Below are positions 48,601 to 61,120 of a stretch of DNA of 64,000 nucleotides, in pieces; positions within the stretch are counted from its first letter, which is position 1, and every line of letters starts with the position of its first letter. The stretch spans positions 11,841,565-11,905,564 of the forward strand of contig NC_044498.1 of the NCBI RefSeq assembly GCF_902362185.1, written 5' to 3'. Below the pieces are notes generated by a model. It was given only the letters and a program-made list of their open reading frames with translations. It searched no databases and had not been told where the DNA came from. A program made the position numbers and the translations under genes. Source of the DNA: Chanos chanos. Its lineage: Eukaryota > Chordata > Actinopteri > Gonorynchiformes > Chanidae.

Positions 48601-50633
48601 TGCTGATGTAGCTGTCTTCCAGGTCCTGAACTTTGGCCTTTACTCCATCCAGAACCCCCTCCAGCTCAGCAGCCCTTTGGGAATGTCGTACTGCCCTGGC
48701 CTGATGCTCCTGGACCTCCTCTCTGAGAAGTAAATGGAGTTCAAGGCATAAGTCAGTTCACTGAGATCACCACTGCATTACTCAGTTTAATTCTGTGTGC
48801 AAATAAGTCACTGCTGTATTGACTGATTATTTCTGAAACTTTATTTCTGTGACGTATTACACAACAAAAGTTTCCCTTTATGATAAACTAAAAGAACATC
48901 TTGTATTGCACTGTCTCATGCAGTCATTCAGGTCATGTCTGCTTGACTTCATAGGTTAGTGAAATCAATTTCAAAACTAATTCAAGACTAACTGGGTTGC
49001 TCGGCTCGGAATTTGGTAAACCCTATTTTCTACCTTTTTCCCGTCGACCTAAAGAAATTTCTGTAAGTTTTACTACACTGAAAGGTTTATGAAACCAACC
49101 ATATCAAAACATCAGGATGAGCGTAAATTTCATAACACAACATTCATTTTCCCTTCCACTTTACAGCTCCCTTGCTTGGTTAAACAGTTACAAGGGACAC
49201 ATTGGGAGTGCTCTGGCATGAATACTAAGTTAAGTCTGCGGGATGATATCTCTGTCACACTTCAGTAGGCAGACACGAGCAGCTGTAAGCCGTCCTCAGG
49301 GACCCTGAAGCATCGTCCTCCTATACCATTCTTCTCATCTCAAACGGCACTATCATATGACAACAGGTGGTCAGCAGGACTCACTGCTGCACAGGTCTAC
49401 ATTATTGAGGACACGATGATAAAAGCTATATGTAGGAGACTTTGCTTGACCTGACAGAGAAGGATGACAACCTTGATGACATTTAGACTTGTCACTACCA
49501 AATTATTAATTGTTCTCGTAACAAGTTACCTGTTAATAAATTAAGACACGTATTTCAAATATGCATCTGTATACTGAACTTTCATCCCGCAAGCCGTACA
49601 GCTGTGACCCGGAGCTGCTCTAAAATGATGACTGTGCTTTTAACTAATGCACAATTATAAGTAGCAAACTCAGGCTGATTTACTTGAGCTGGCTGTTGGA
49701 CTGTATGAGCTCTTGAATGAGGGCTTGTCTTCTCTCTGAGTCTGTCAGCATCGTCTTTAGCGTTCCTCTGATATCAGCAGAAGAGCTCCTCTCCAAAAGA
49801 ACTAGATCTGAGAGTGAAAAAATGAACAATTGAACACACATTCCAATGAACACTAATATTTGTGTCAATCATAATTATTAAAAAAAAAAAAGAAAAAAAA
49901 GAAAAACAGGGGCAGAGGTGATGAAGTTAAACCCTTAGTCTACCATGCTTCCTTGTGCAATGACAATATCCTAAAGACTGTTCAGAAAAATACCTGCTAG
50001 GTTCTTGTTCTCAGTAGGGTCTGCAAAGTGAACAGGCTTAAAGCCATGATGCTGCAGAAGTCGATTAACTGCATCCCACTCTGTCTGCTCCTGCTGCAAG
50101 ACAACATTTGAGAGTAATTTGATAACTAAAAATAGCTGCATCATGGTATCCAACAGAGTTCAGAAGCACAGCATGGTAAAAAGGAATATTTTAAAGCTTT
50201 GACATGATATCTACCTGGAACTGGCTGTAGGTCCACAAAAAGACATAGGTCTTATCCCTCGACTGAAATACAGCATTCAGACTTTTCCTCTCCCTCTCCA
50301 TCGTTTTACTAGTGATCCAAGCTAAGCCCTAATCTATGATATTGCAAACATGTCTGCTTTTATGGGAGGAAAAAAACTAACTAAGCTGTAGTTGCATCTT
50401 GGCGTGATGAACACTTAACGACGTAAGCAATCTTGACAGCAGGCTGTCACTAAATGAAGCTACTCGTTATATACTGCAACGAGTTGCGTTCACGGGAGCT
50501 CGCTATCAAATTACTGGGTTACATCGATTGCATCTCCCATAGCTAAACAACAGGGCCTTGACACGATACCAAACTACGTGGTTTTTGAAAACTGAAAGAA
50601 GAGAATGAATTGTATTTTCCTCACCTGTTCCAT
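42608..50633 (-). CDS. cep70: Centrosomal protein of 70 kDa (17 coding exons)
   Basis: A centrosomal coiled-coil protein involved in microtubule organisation and cilium assembly (family knowledge). Coding exons in transcript order: 50625-50633 (MEQ), 49994-50093, 49684-49807, 48542-48722, 47420-47595, 46967-47026, 46687-46798, 46057-46145, 45827-45904, 45175-45277, 44986-45084, 44678-44842, 44230-44379, 43777-43945, 43320-43434, 42859-42938, 42608-42669. They sum to 1872 bp, 623 residues, with every junction in phase (human about 597). Recognisable parts are [17 protein letters not shown] near the N-terminus, coiled coils through the middle, and [29 protein letters not shown] and [20 protein letters not shown] form the TPR-like region, and [16 protein letters not shown] is the C-terminus. 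The gene is convergent with septin10. A polyadenylation signal lies at 42502-42507. The divergent middle exons (46687-46798) are Ser/Asn rich. Confidence 0.95.
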
Positions 50634-51350
50634 GATCTCTCCACCTAAAGACAAAATAAAGGTTAAAGTCAGAAAAGGACACACAGACTGTATAAACAAA
50701 ACACTCTAATCATGTAACCACCACACACGATGCATCGTAAAATACATCAGGTAGCAAGATCATTAAAGGTACATTAATAGGATATATTATGAGATACATG
50801 TAGCAAACCTCGGCTTGCTAACTTACTAATCTAATATTTAACCAATCATATAACGTTGCAGCTAACTGCGTTAGCACGTTGCACCAAAACACGCGCAAAC
50901 AGCAACTGAGCTATCGAGAAACGTTACCGTACAAGTAAATATTACTGTCTGGAAGAGATACACATGCTCAGTGAGTGCACTGTCGAGCAAACGAAGGAGT
51001 TCACGCAAAAAAAAAATGCGCTTGATTAGCACACAGCAGCTATGTTACATTGAGAGCAAGTCTTTCGCTTTCAAATAAACTGCGGAAACCGTCACTGACC
51101 CAAACATGTCAATATGAACCAATAGGAGCGAAGACTTTAGTTGACCACACCTACAAAACAACGGCAACATCTCTCCACATTATATCTGAAAAAAATGACT
51201 TGAGTAGTTAACAGCCTGGAAATAAACTATACATTTTCCTTGGTGTAACGGTGAAAATAAGTAGTTACTGAACTACTAAAGATTAGGCGTTATTCCTGCT
51301 TTCTTCCAAAACACACGCTCTTGTAAAGTAAACAAACAAACAAAAAAAAA

Positions 51351-51446
51351 TTGTTGTTGTTGTTGTTGTTGTTGTTGCTGCTGCTGCTGTTGCTGTTGTT
51401 GTTGTTGTTGTTGTCCTTGTTCTTGTTCTTGTTCTTGTTCTTGTTG
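51351..51446. repeat. (TTG)n/(CTG)n and (TTCTTG)n compound repeat
   Basis: TTG units are interrupted by a few CTG triplets and followed by a hexamer TTCTTG series. The minus strand reads as a polyglutamine-like open frame, but nothing supports it as coding. It lies about 700 bp upstream of the cep70 start. Confidence 0.9.
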
Positions 51447-52216
51447 TGAGTTTACCTTTTCTGTAAGGAGTTTAAAATTGTCGAATGAATGTCCTACCAA
51501 CTGTTAAGTAACTGAATAATTTAAGGTATGACTTTTACATACATTTTCAGGTGTCTGACTGAATGTCTTATGAATTAATGACTGAAAAAATGGCACATAA
51601 AAGATGAGACCACTAACAGCAATTTCTTGCCTTTTATTTTCAATAACGGTTGAGGAGGGCCAAACCGCACTGTAAGATCCCTTACAACTATATTTGTTTG
51701 GTTTTAAGCATAACTGTTCAGCTGAAGATTATATGTGGAGAACCAAGCTTCAGTGTCACCAGTTATTGAGGAAAACAGTCTGACAACATGCAGTAGCGCT
51801 GTGTCTCCACAAGATGCCAATCAAGATCTGCACTAACACAGTAGTACTTAACGTCCTGAAAACTGCAGTGTTGACAGTGGCACTACAGTATTGCCATAAT
51901 TGTACCTAAATAAGTTTAATACTCACCATGTAAGTATGTGATTGAATTAACAAGGATGAGATTTTCTTTTATTAAAGACAGCTGTAGAATTCCTAAAATT
52001 AAAGGTGCCTATGTTGTGAACAGAAGTATAAATTCTCCCATCATATTAAATAAAAGGACCAATTTTCCTTTCAAAGCAAAGAACTGTCCTTCTGAAAGCC
52101 CTCTTTTTCAGGAGAGCAGCTCTTTGCAGTGCACTGTTTGGGATGCAGTACATCCATCCTATTGCAGTTCCCAATAAATCTTACATATATATACATTTTA
52201 CTCCCTAGAGCAGTAA

Positions 52217-52270
52217 CCCCCCCCCCCCCTTCCCTTCCCCCCCCCCCCTTCCCTTCCCCCCTCCCTCCCT
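52217..52270. repeat. Polycytosine tract with CCCTTCCC units
   Basis: Two runs of 11 C separated by TTCCCTT, then further C-runs. The minus strand carries many runs of three or more G, a strong G-quadruplex candidate. Confidence 0.9.
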
Positions 52271-55200
52271 GGCCCCTTAATAGACCAGAGTGTGATTCTG
52301 AGGCAGTAAACTGATGGTGCAGCACTGTATTTGCAAATGCTGATGGAAAGAAAATATAGAGTCTTTTTAACAGTCACATTTCTTATGAACCCAGTATATG
52401 CTAAATTGTGCAGCAAAAATTACCATTGTAGGAAATCTATGACAAAGCACATTGTTCACTGTAGGCTACAAGAAGCACACCATATTTTCGGAACGGGGAT
52501 CATGGAGTTAGTTTGAAAGAACAACATATTACCTCACAGATTGAATATGTATTGATTGCACTCTTTAAAAATGCAAGAATGTTCATAGACGGTGGCATTT
52601 CCAAGTGTTGGTAATTTTGACCTTGCAGAAACCCTAATACTGCGTTAGACCAAAGATCTGAATATTTTACCGTTAGTTTTAATAAAAACGCTGCGTGTCT
52701 TTCCTCGCAGACAGTGATTACATGAATATCTCTCCATTCAAAGGCACAATTTGTTTGTGATAAGAAGCTGAAAAAGGAAATGAGTAACTAATCGCTCTCC
52801 TCAGCCTTCCCTGTATGAACTTTACCAAGTCTGTGGCATTTAATGTTGCTCTGGAGCCAATGGCCAGCCTTGGATTATAAAGGGCAAACTTGCCATTGAA
52901 TCAGGAAGGTCAAAATGTAAATATCAGCCCTCATCCTTCAGCTTCTCCATCACATACTGAGTCATGAATAAGAAGAGAGTTCCGGTTTTCTTCATTATAC
53001 TGTTACTTTCGAATGGGCCTCGTTTTGCGAGAATGTAAACTACCTCTCAGACGCTACACGACCTTCTCAAGTCCAGACTTCCAAGAATATTCTATTTGCC
53101 CTACTTTATGAAACATGGACATGCTCTGTCAGTCAATAGTATCCAAAGTGGTTCCAACACAGTGGCCCATGCAATGTAATATCCATGTGATTATACAGAG
53201 GACTCAAGCTTGTTTTTCTAGCATGGAATCAAGCCTTGAATATGCAAACATAACCTAATGATCTCTCCAGGTATTTATCAAGGATTTACCGTTGTTCATT
53301 TCGCTGGTTCACGTTTTAACTTAAGATAAAGGTTTAAGCAAAGCAGGACTTGACTGCTGAAATCTAAAAGCATTCATCAGGTCATTTTTCTCTTGTCCAC
53401 TCTCTTCATGGTTGGCCATTCAGAGTTCAGGTTTGCAATAGGACAAGGTCATCCAGACTCTTCAGTAATAAATAGTGTTGGAGAAGAGAGGGTGGAGGGG
53501 CCCTGGGTGTCACTGCATACATCAACTCCACTCAGCAGAAAATTGAAATGGAAATTTCTGCCGTGGAGGAGCGTGGATCACTCCTCCATGGCTTAGGCTT
53601 GAATAAAGGATTATATTCACATGACATGCAACATCATGTGACATTCGCGTGATATTAATAAACTCTTCTAAAATACGCAAGTAGTGCAATGTCTGCTAAG
53701 GGCAAGTGTTCTATGATTTCATTATTAAAATTCAGTATGATATTTAAGCTTCTGTCTTACATCAATGTCATTTTTTCTCTTGCTCCTTCTCCAGGATGAG
53801 GTTGAAAGTTTTTTTTCTCTTTACTTGCTTGGCATGAATAAAACACTGGAGATTTATCTTGAGTGGACCCTTCCTTCTTTGATCAATGGTTCATTTATTA
53901 CATGTATTTTAGAAATACTAATTAATGAAACACTTTACACTTCTAAAAATCTTAAATGACACTGGATGCCTGAGACATTTGCTATTTGATGGTAAATGTC
54001 ACATTATTCTTGTTCAATACAAGCCATAGAGGTACTGTGGCTGAGATTTCGAATATAAACCACTCCTTAGCCAGCATAAATTCAAACCTGAAAAGAAACA
54101 AATACATGACAATAGGCTGCAAACCCCTCTCATTCAGTTTGTCATTCATAAACCTATGGCCTAACCAGCTCTTTAAGCTTCTGCAAAACAGGAAATATGA
54201 CATCACAACGCAACTTCTCAAGATCATAGTGTCTGTCATATTGTAGACCTCCTGCTTTTTGTGTTTTTTCATGCCCAGAACGGAAACATTCTTTTCAGTT
54301 TGATTTTTCTGGAATGTTCTGTGTCTTACCAATCTGTTACAAATCCATGCAACCAATGAAATCATGCTGTCTCTGCAGAACACAGCTGAAATGCACAGTA
54401 AAGCAGTGGAATTGTGATTTTGGAGTGTTTGAATTAATGCATATATCCATCCAGCTGTTTTGCCTGAGTAGCTGACGTCTGTTTGTCTGTAGTGTTCTCT
54501 GTTTTGGAGTGGATTTTGCTGATGTGGTCGTAGTGTTGTGAAGCGAAGGGAACTTGATGACAATGTCTTGATGCAGCGAATGTCATGAGTTCAGAGTGGG
54601 TCTTTGACATGTTCAGGGTATCAGAGGGTCTTTTCTGAATTTTAAGTTTCAGAAGTTCGAGTGAAAGGCTGTGTACTCCTCTGGAAGCATGGTCATTAGC
54701 CATCACAACACCACCGATTTCTGCAGAGGAATTCACAGCTAAATACAAAGAGGGCTATTTATAGATTAAATTGTCTCAGACTCGCAGCTTGCAAATAATC
54801 CATATTTTGTTTCCATCAGTTTATTGTAAATACAATTATGCAAATACAATTCACCAGTGAACAAGTTCAAAGAACCCAGTCTGGAGAAAATTAGAATTGC
54901 CATCCCATAAACAGCACTCAGTTCTCTCTGTCTGTTGTAAAGATAGATGAGTGCAGTGATGTTACGTAAACAGAGGAGGGAAAACATTGTGAGTGCTGAT
55001 GTTAGACTCTCCTGTCCTCACCATCTGCTGGGCTGCAGTAGTGGATGCATTGAATGTAAAGGCCCATTAGCTGGGTAATGAAAACAGATCATTTGGGGAA
55101 ACGAGCTGAGACTGATGAAATGGGATGTAAATGCAGAGGCAATGTGAGAGGGCAAGCCATGCCACAGGAATACATGTAGCCACTTTCTCTTAGTTTTACA

Positions 55201-55280
55201 CCACTCAGGTATATTCTGTATGGAACAAAATCACTTACCTATTATTAATATTAAGATTATCATGATGATGGCGAAAACAT

Positions 55281-55331
<51 letters not shown>

Positions 55332-55374
55332 CGACGATGATGACGACGACGACGACGACGACGACAACGACAAC

Positions 55375-55409
<35 letters not shown>

Positions 55410-55527
55410 CGATGACGATGATGTTGATGATGATGATGATTATTATTATTGTTATTTTTATAATTATTATTATTAGTAGTAGTAGCAGCAGCAGCAGCAG
55501 TGGTAGTGTTATTATTACTATTATTAT
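55281..55527. repeat. Compound trinucleotide repeat
   Basis: Blocks of GAT, then GAC, CAA/CGA mixtures, GAT again, then ATT, AGT and AGC triplets over about 250 bp. All plus-strand frames stay open over much of it simply because the period is three; it is not a gene. Confidence 0.95.
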
Positions 55528-57785
55528 TCTCACAGAGGAAATGTACGTGGTGGTTTGTGCAAGAGAAGCTGTTGGGTTCGCCTGTCTTATCTTTGCAATC
55601 CTTTCTGCAATCTCTGGGCAGGCTGTTTGAGGGATATGACTTTGTGTCATATCAGCAGCCAACACCTGTGTCATATGAAAGAGAGAGAAAGATAATCTCT
55701 CCATGGATTTACCTGTCCTTTCTGCTTTCCAACAAAGCAAACAAACAAAACAAAACAAAACAAACCAAAAAACTTCTAAAACTCCATTCACTGATGGTCT
55801 GAACCAATTGGCTAGGAATGTAACACACTGCTATGACAAATACATTGAAAAGTAAATGACATCAACATCAAGTTTTTGTCTCTTTATTTTACCAATTCAA
55901 GTCCAGCCAACATTTTCTCAGCCTGAAAGGAAATATTTCTGATAAATACTCAGGAGTCGATCAGTCTCAAGGTGAAGTAGGATTAGTGTGAGAGACCCTT
56001 CAAGCTTCCTCTCCCTCGTGTTTTATCTGCAAATTGCCTTTCAGGAGGTTAAGTCTGTCAAAGAAAAATCCCGCTCTTTATTTGACCTTGACGTTTATGT
56101 TTCAAGGCTCTATTTCTCTCTCCATAAGCCACTTTTGTGGAAATGTTCAACTTTTTGGTGAATTTTTTTGACACTGCAATTTTTTGGGAAAAGTAAGCTA
56201 TGAGATATGATCGTACTCTATATGACAACGTGAACTGCTCAGATGTTGAATTATCGGTATAATTTCATAAGATATTTTGAAAAACAAGGTAAACATCATA
56301 AGCGGTAAATATCTTTTGGGGAATGTTTGAATGAATTTTTGGGATAGTTTATGAATAACACACCGGCTTAATTTTCTTTAAATTTTTACTTAATCTACTG
56401 ATTATTTGGCTAAGCTCAAAATCAGTTTATTTTCAAGAGGATAAACATGAAGATAGAACCACATTTAAAAAATTACAAAAAGCAGAAAACACACTTTTTT
56501 TAAAAACTGGTCTTCATTATATTTTTGTGAATTCATTTGAAAATATTCTTGGACTGACAACCAAGTTCACTCTCAGTATGTCACTGCAAGTGCGATCAAA
56601 TACCACACTAGCTATGCTCACAGTATTGGATGAATTCGAGACACCCGAACACAAAAATGCAGCGTGATTGGAGCCAGCTGTGAATAAAGAATGGTGGTAT
56701 TTATGCACATATTTATAACAGCAAACTGCTCAATATCAACAATATTCTTCAATCAGAACAACAGGACTACTCAATACAACAATTCATTTACTGGTATGAG
56801 TGGGTAAATGTAGGAAAATGAGCTGGAATAGTATTGCATTAAGCCAAACATGACATTACTAATTAAAATGTTTGATTCACGGGACGGAAAAAGGGTTATT
56901 TGACTGCGACAAATTTTTTTTTTTTTTAACATTTTTCATAAGGGAACATTTCTTAAGGCATAAGTAAATGGTTTTTAGTTTTATGTCATGTTTCTTAATG
57001 ACAAATTTTTAAAGAGACTTGAGTTTGAACCTTTGAAGCAGATGTGGGATGCAAACAAAATGAGATTTTCTAATCTAAAAGGTGCCGGCGAAAAGCGCAT
57101 TGGAAAATGAAAGCACACTTGGACAAGCAGGCGGGCATTGTTTGAAAGGCAATCCAATGCCCCGGAGGGCCACTGGCATTGATAAACACAATTTCATTCC
57201 AGTCACAACGATTACCACACTACTAATAGCTACTCTGCTGTTCTTTTTTTTTTTTTTGTGAGTAAACAAAAGGTCACAATCTGGTAAAATTAGAATTCCA
57301 AAAGCAACATGTTTCAACATCTCATTTGCAAGCTTGCGCACGGATGACTGAATGGGGCTGTTATAATCCCTCCTCCATCCCTCTGAGTATTTCACTAAGT
57401 TTGAGTGCCTGTAATTATGTTCTCCTTTGGTACAAAGGTGGGTTATTTTCAATAGCAAAACACAACAACTGAGATTAGGTGGCTCTAGAAAAAAAAAAAT
57501 GGAAGTGAGGATTGGCTTTATGACATTCACTTTCAGTCTGTTCTCATTTTTCAGTCGAAGGCAAAAATTCACACAACATCAAACAACATACTGAAACAGA
57601 GGTGATAAACTCGAGAGAACCGCATGTTTTTTTGTTGTTTTTTTTTACTTTGTGGAGTTATTCTCAGCACTAACACAAGGTTTGTGACTGCTTAATACTT
57701 TTCTGGACAATAAAAAAGCAAACAAGAACAAACAAAAAAAAAAAACAGAAACAGATGAGACAGACACCCATGTATTAAGTTAATC

Positions 57786-58602
57786 TTTATTTCCATTTAT
57801 TACTTTTTTTGTCATATATAGGTTTTTTCTTTTCCTTTATATACAGTTTTGCCTTTTGTCATGCGATGAGAAGCTTCATGTAGAAAGCTCATGCAGGAGG
57901 ATCAGTTTGTGGTAAAGGGTGATGAGAAAAAAAAGGAAAAAAAAAACAGTTTTGCAACTTTGTTGACCTTAAAATGGACAGGACAGGACCATATTCACCA
58001 ACACAGCATGACGTGAGACATTCGTAAAGAGGCTGGACCAGTGCGTTGGTACTGGTCTGGTGTCAGCTTAGACTCATGCTGGTTCCAGTCCATATGGCCA
58101 TTCTCCGTGATAACCAATGTCCAATGTATTCTGGGGTCAGTGCAACACACCTAATTTAGGCTATGCTTCTTGCTCCAAGACTGTTCCAGAAAATTCCATA
58201 ACAGCAGTGAACTCTTCCCTTTAAAAGGCTGAAAGCGTCTCTGGGAGTGGCTGAATAAATAAAGGGAAGGATTACCATTGTTTTAGACTCAAACAAGAGT
58301 CTGCATTGATGACCGAAACTTCAAACATTCCCTCTCCGAGACACATCATAAATGCTTCCATAGGGATTTGGTTTAAGTGATCATAAATACAGACAAAATA
58401 CAGTACAAATTCAGTGCATTTTGAACAACGTTTGGAAAGAAAAATAACATGCCAAGAACAACATAAGCCATGGATGATAGCCATGGATCCTATTTTTGGT
58501 CCACAGTGTAAAAAGGAAAAATGGACAGTATCAAAGTCGGTAACTTTGGATTAACTGAGGTTTGACTGTAATGTACAGCATTGAAAACAAAATACAGCAT
58601 GT

Positions 58603-58683
<81 letters not shown>

Positions 58684-60266
58684 AAAATCTATCTGTCAGC
58701 AACTTTTCTCAGGATGTTTTTATGCATAAATAACATGCTTTTCTTAAAGCAACATAAATTATGAACATATCTAAACACACAACTACGGTGAGGTTAGATG
58801 ACTTTATATCAGCTAGAAACCTGTTTGAAAAGTATATAAAAACACATTAAAATCAACTTCTGAATTCATCATTCATTCAGAATGCAGAGCAAACCAAATT
58901 GAGACCGATTTTGTCTAACAACCTCCAACATTTTTCAGAAAAAAACAAAAAAGCATACAGACAAAATCTTTGGTGTTTCCATGGTTATTGGAATGTGTTG
59001 CCTTCTCTGAAGTGACAGACTGGTAATTTGAAAATGCACAAGATTTACTGTTTCAGTGCAAATATGTCAAAGAGTTAATATGGAGCCAAAGGGCAAAGTG
59101 GGTTTATATGATCCCTTCTCATTTAAGTCAAGAATGTTGGACAGCATTTTGGAACTCCATGTTTTTGCCAATATTTGGTGATAAAAACATATTTTTGGTA
59201 CAAACAGTGAGTCACTCATCTCTTATCCATTTTAAGCTTTTATTAGCCCGAACCTTGTTATTTGGGTGTTCATTCAATTTGAGGAAACATATGCAGTGCA
59301 GATGTGGACGCCTGGCTAAAGCAAAGAGAGCTAAAGGGAAGGAATTGGGTTTACCCGGCAACCCTAAAATTGACAAAAAAATATGAAGCGCACACAACAA
59401 TGTTTAATTCTGTCATTAACTAACAAACATTCTGCGTCTAAAAATGTGAACAGTCGCAAGAAATATTTTTACAGCCTCGCAAACTACCAATGCTAAGTTT
59501 GAAGCTAACGGAGCAGCTGAATGACACGGTAAAAACTGGAATTTGATAACCACCTTATGTTAGAGGGAAATATCTTCAATATTGTTTTCTTCATAGAAGG
59601 AAAACAAAAATACACCCCAATTATCAACCAAAAGTAATACATTAATTACTGCAAGATCATTTTTTCTCAGATTTTTACAAAATACACTTTTAAAAAAGCA
59701 TATTCTGTCAGTTGCCATTTTCACAAGATTTGAAACAACTTGTGGCATTAATGTATGAGAAACGGTATTCAGTTCCAAAAAGAGTGTCATTCTAGACTCT
59801 AGATTCTTTGACTATGAAGACATCCTTTTGATTAGAAGTCCAGGGTCACCCTGAAGTCAAACTATGTTCTGTATATTTGGCATGTTACTGTCCCCCCGGG
59901 CAACGTCACCTTGACAACAGAGAGGATCTTTTTTTTTCTTTTTTCAAACCATACTACAAAAGGTCTCTGTACTCTTTCTAAAGCAAAACATACAAAATAC
60001 ATATTTCCAGTTATGCATGGATAGACCCCATAAAACAGGTTCCACACTGACATCTTTACCTTAAATAAAAACAACTGACATAATCAGAAAAAAGAAGTCA
60101 GGGAAGCAGTAGTGAGACACGAAAACAAAAAAGAAAAAAAAAAACATAAAGAAGATAAAAAGGGTAATTGACGTTTGGCTAGAATGAGGCAAATGACAGG
60201 GTTAGAAGCAAATAGACAGCTAACACAGCACGCCACTGTCTCTTATTCTGACACTCATTGTCTGTC
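57786..60266 (-). other. adarb1: Putative adarb1 3' UTR
   Basis: There is no coding signal between the adarb1 stop codon and 57.8 kb. Two reverse-strand polyadenylation hexamers lie at 57786-57791 and 57797-57802, and the intervening 2.5 kb is AT-rich without recognisable transposons. This would be a long 3' UTR, which ADARB1 has in other vertebrates. It includes an (AT)n tract at 58601-58681. The end point is inferred. Confidence 0.4.
58601..58681. repeat. (AT)n microsatellite
   Basis: TA units with ACATAT interruptions, inside the putative adarb1 3' UTR. Confidence 0.9.
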
Positions 60267-60453
60267 TCAGGAGGTGAGGGAGAACTGGTCCTGTTCTATG
60301 GGCTTTTTCACCCAGGCGCCCAGGCCTGCTTTCTGGAAGGCTTTAATGAGAGTTTGTTTGGCTGTGTGGTACTCCACTGCTGCCTGCTTGGCCTCATGGT
60401 ACGTGCTGGGCTTGGCCACTTTGATCCTTAGTGTGTGCGAGAGCTGACAGACA

Positions 60454-60492
<39 letters not shown>

Positions 60493-61026
60493 AGACACAC
60501 ACACGCACACATTTAAAATTTGGGTAAAAAGACTGGTATGCAAAGACTGTATGGTGATGCAGAATTAATCACTTTTAAAGGAGCAACTTGACCTATCTTC
60601 ACAACAGCAGACAGGCACATCTACGGCTACATTTCATATACCTAAGCATCTAAAGTTACACTTCAGAGTATGAGCGTTATTAATAAGATAACTGTCATGG
60701 GCGGTACAGACGGTGACATGTCGTACCTTAGAGTGAAGGCGTACCCAGCGACTGTACAGGGCGTGTTTACACAGGTGAGAGGGTCGGCCAAGGTCGTCTT
60801 TGCCCGTCGTGGCGTTAATGACCTCTAAGGCCTGATCACCCACTGACCAGTTCACACTGAAGTTAGGAGCTTTCCCAGGCTGCCGTGCCTCTGCATTACT
60901 TATGCCTGCAGTGGCAGACAGAGAATGAGAGAAAGAGACGCAAATTAAAGCCGTGGTAAATAAAGTCATAAATAATGAAATACGATAAATAACAAATACA
61001 TACTTGATAAATATCATGCCCAGTCA

Positions 61027-61120
<94 letters not shown>

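Larger units (their letters stand above)
50634..57785. other. Intergenic between cep70 and adarb1
   Basis: The first 500 bp should include the cep70 promoter (an inverted CCAAT-type box near 51117-51123). The rest holds the TTG, polycytosine and compound trinucleotide repeats. The longest unexplained frame is a minus-strand one of 193 codons at 53982-54563, with no recognisable domain and many aromatic residues; I do not call it a gene. Confidence 0.5.

Noticed and set aside
50213-50302. A minus-strand ATG-bearing segment ([14 protein letters not shown]...) with a good donor between the first two cep70 exons.
   Set aside because: It lacks a usable in-frame acceptor, and joining it upstream gives a stop. 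The direct join of 50625-50633 to 49994-50093 already gives the expected cep70 N-terminus and keeps the whole 1872-bp frame.
51276-51500. A polyglutamine-like open frame on the minus strand.
   Set aside because: It is produced by the TTG/CTG simple repeat and has no flanking protein similarity or splice context.
55231-55791. Long frames on both strands over the trinucleotide tract (polymethionine, polyisoleucine/valine).
   Set aside because: A period-three repeat leaves all frames open; composition is not that of a protein.
57075-57572. A 165-codon minus-strand frame in AT-rich DNA.
   Set aside because: It has no recognisable domain, a lysine run from a poly-T stretch, and no splice context supporting an exon.
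61027-61120. The TCTA array considered as a CRISPR-like or satellite array.
   Set aside because: It is a plain tetranucleotide microsatellite without spacers.
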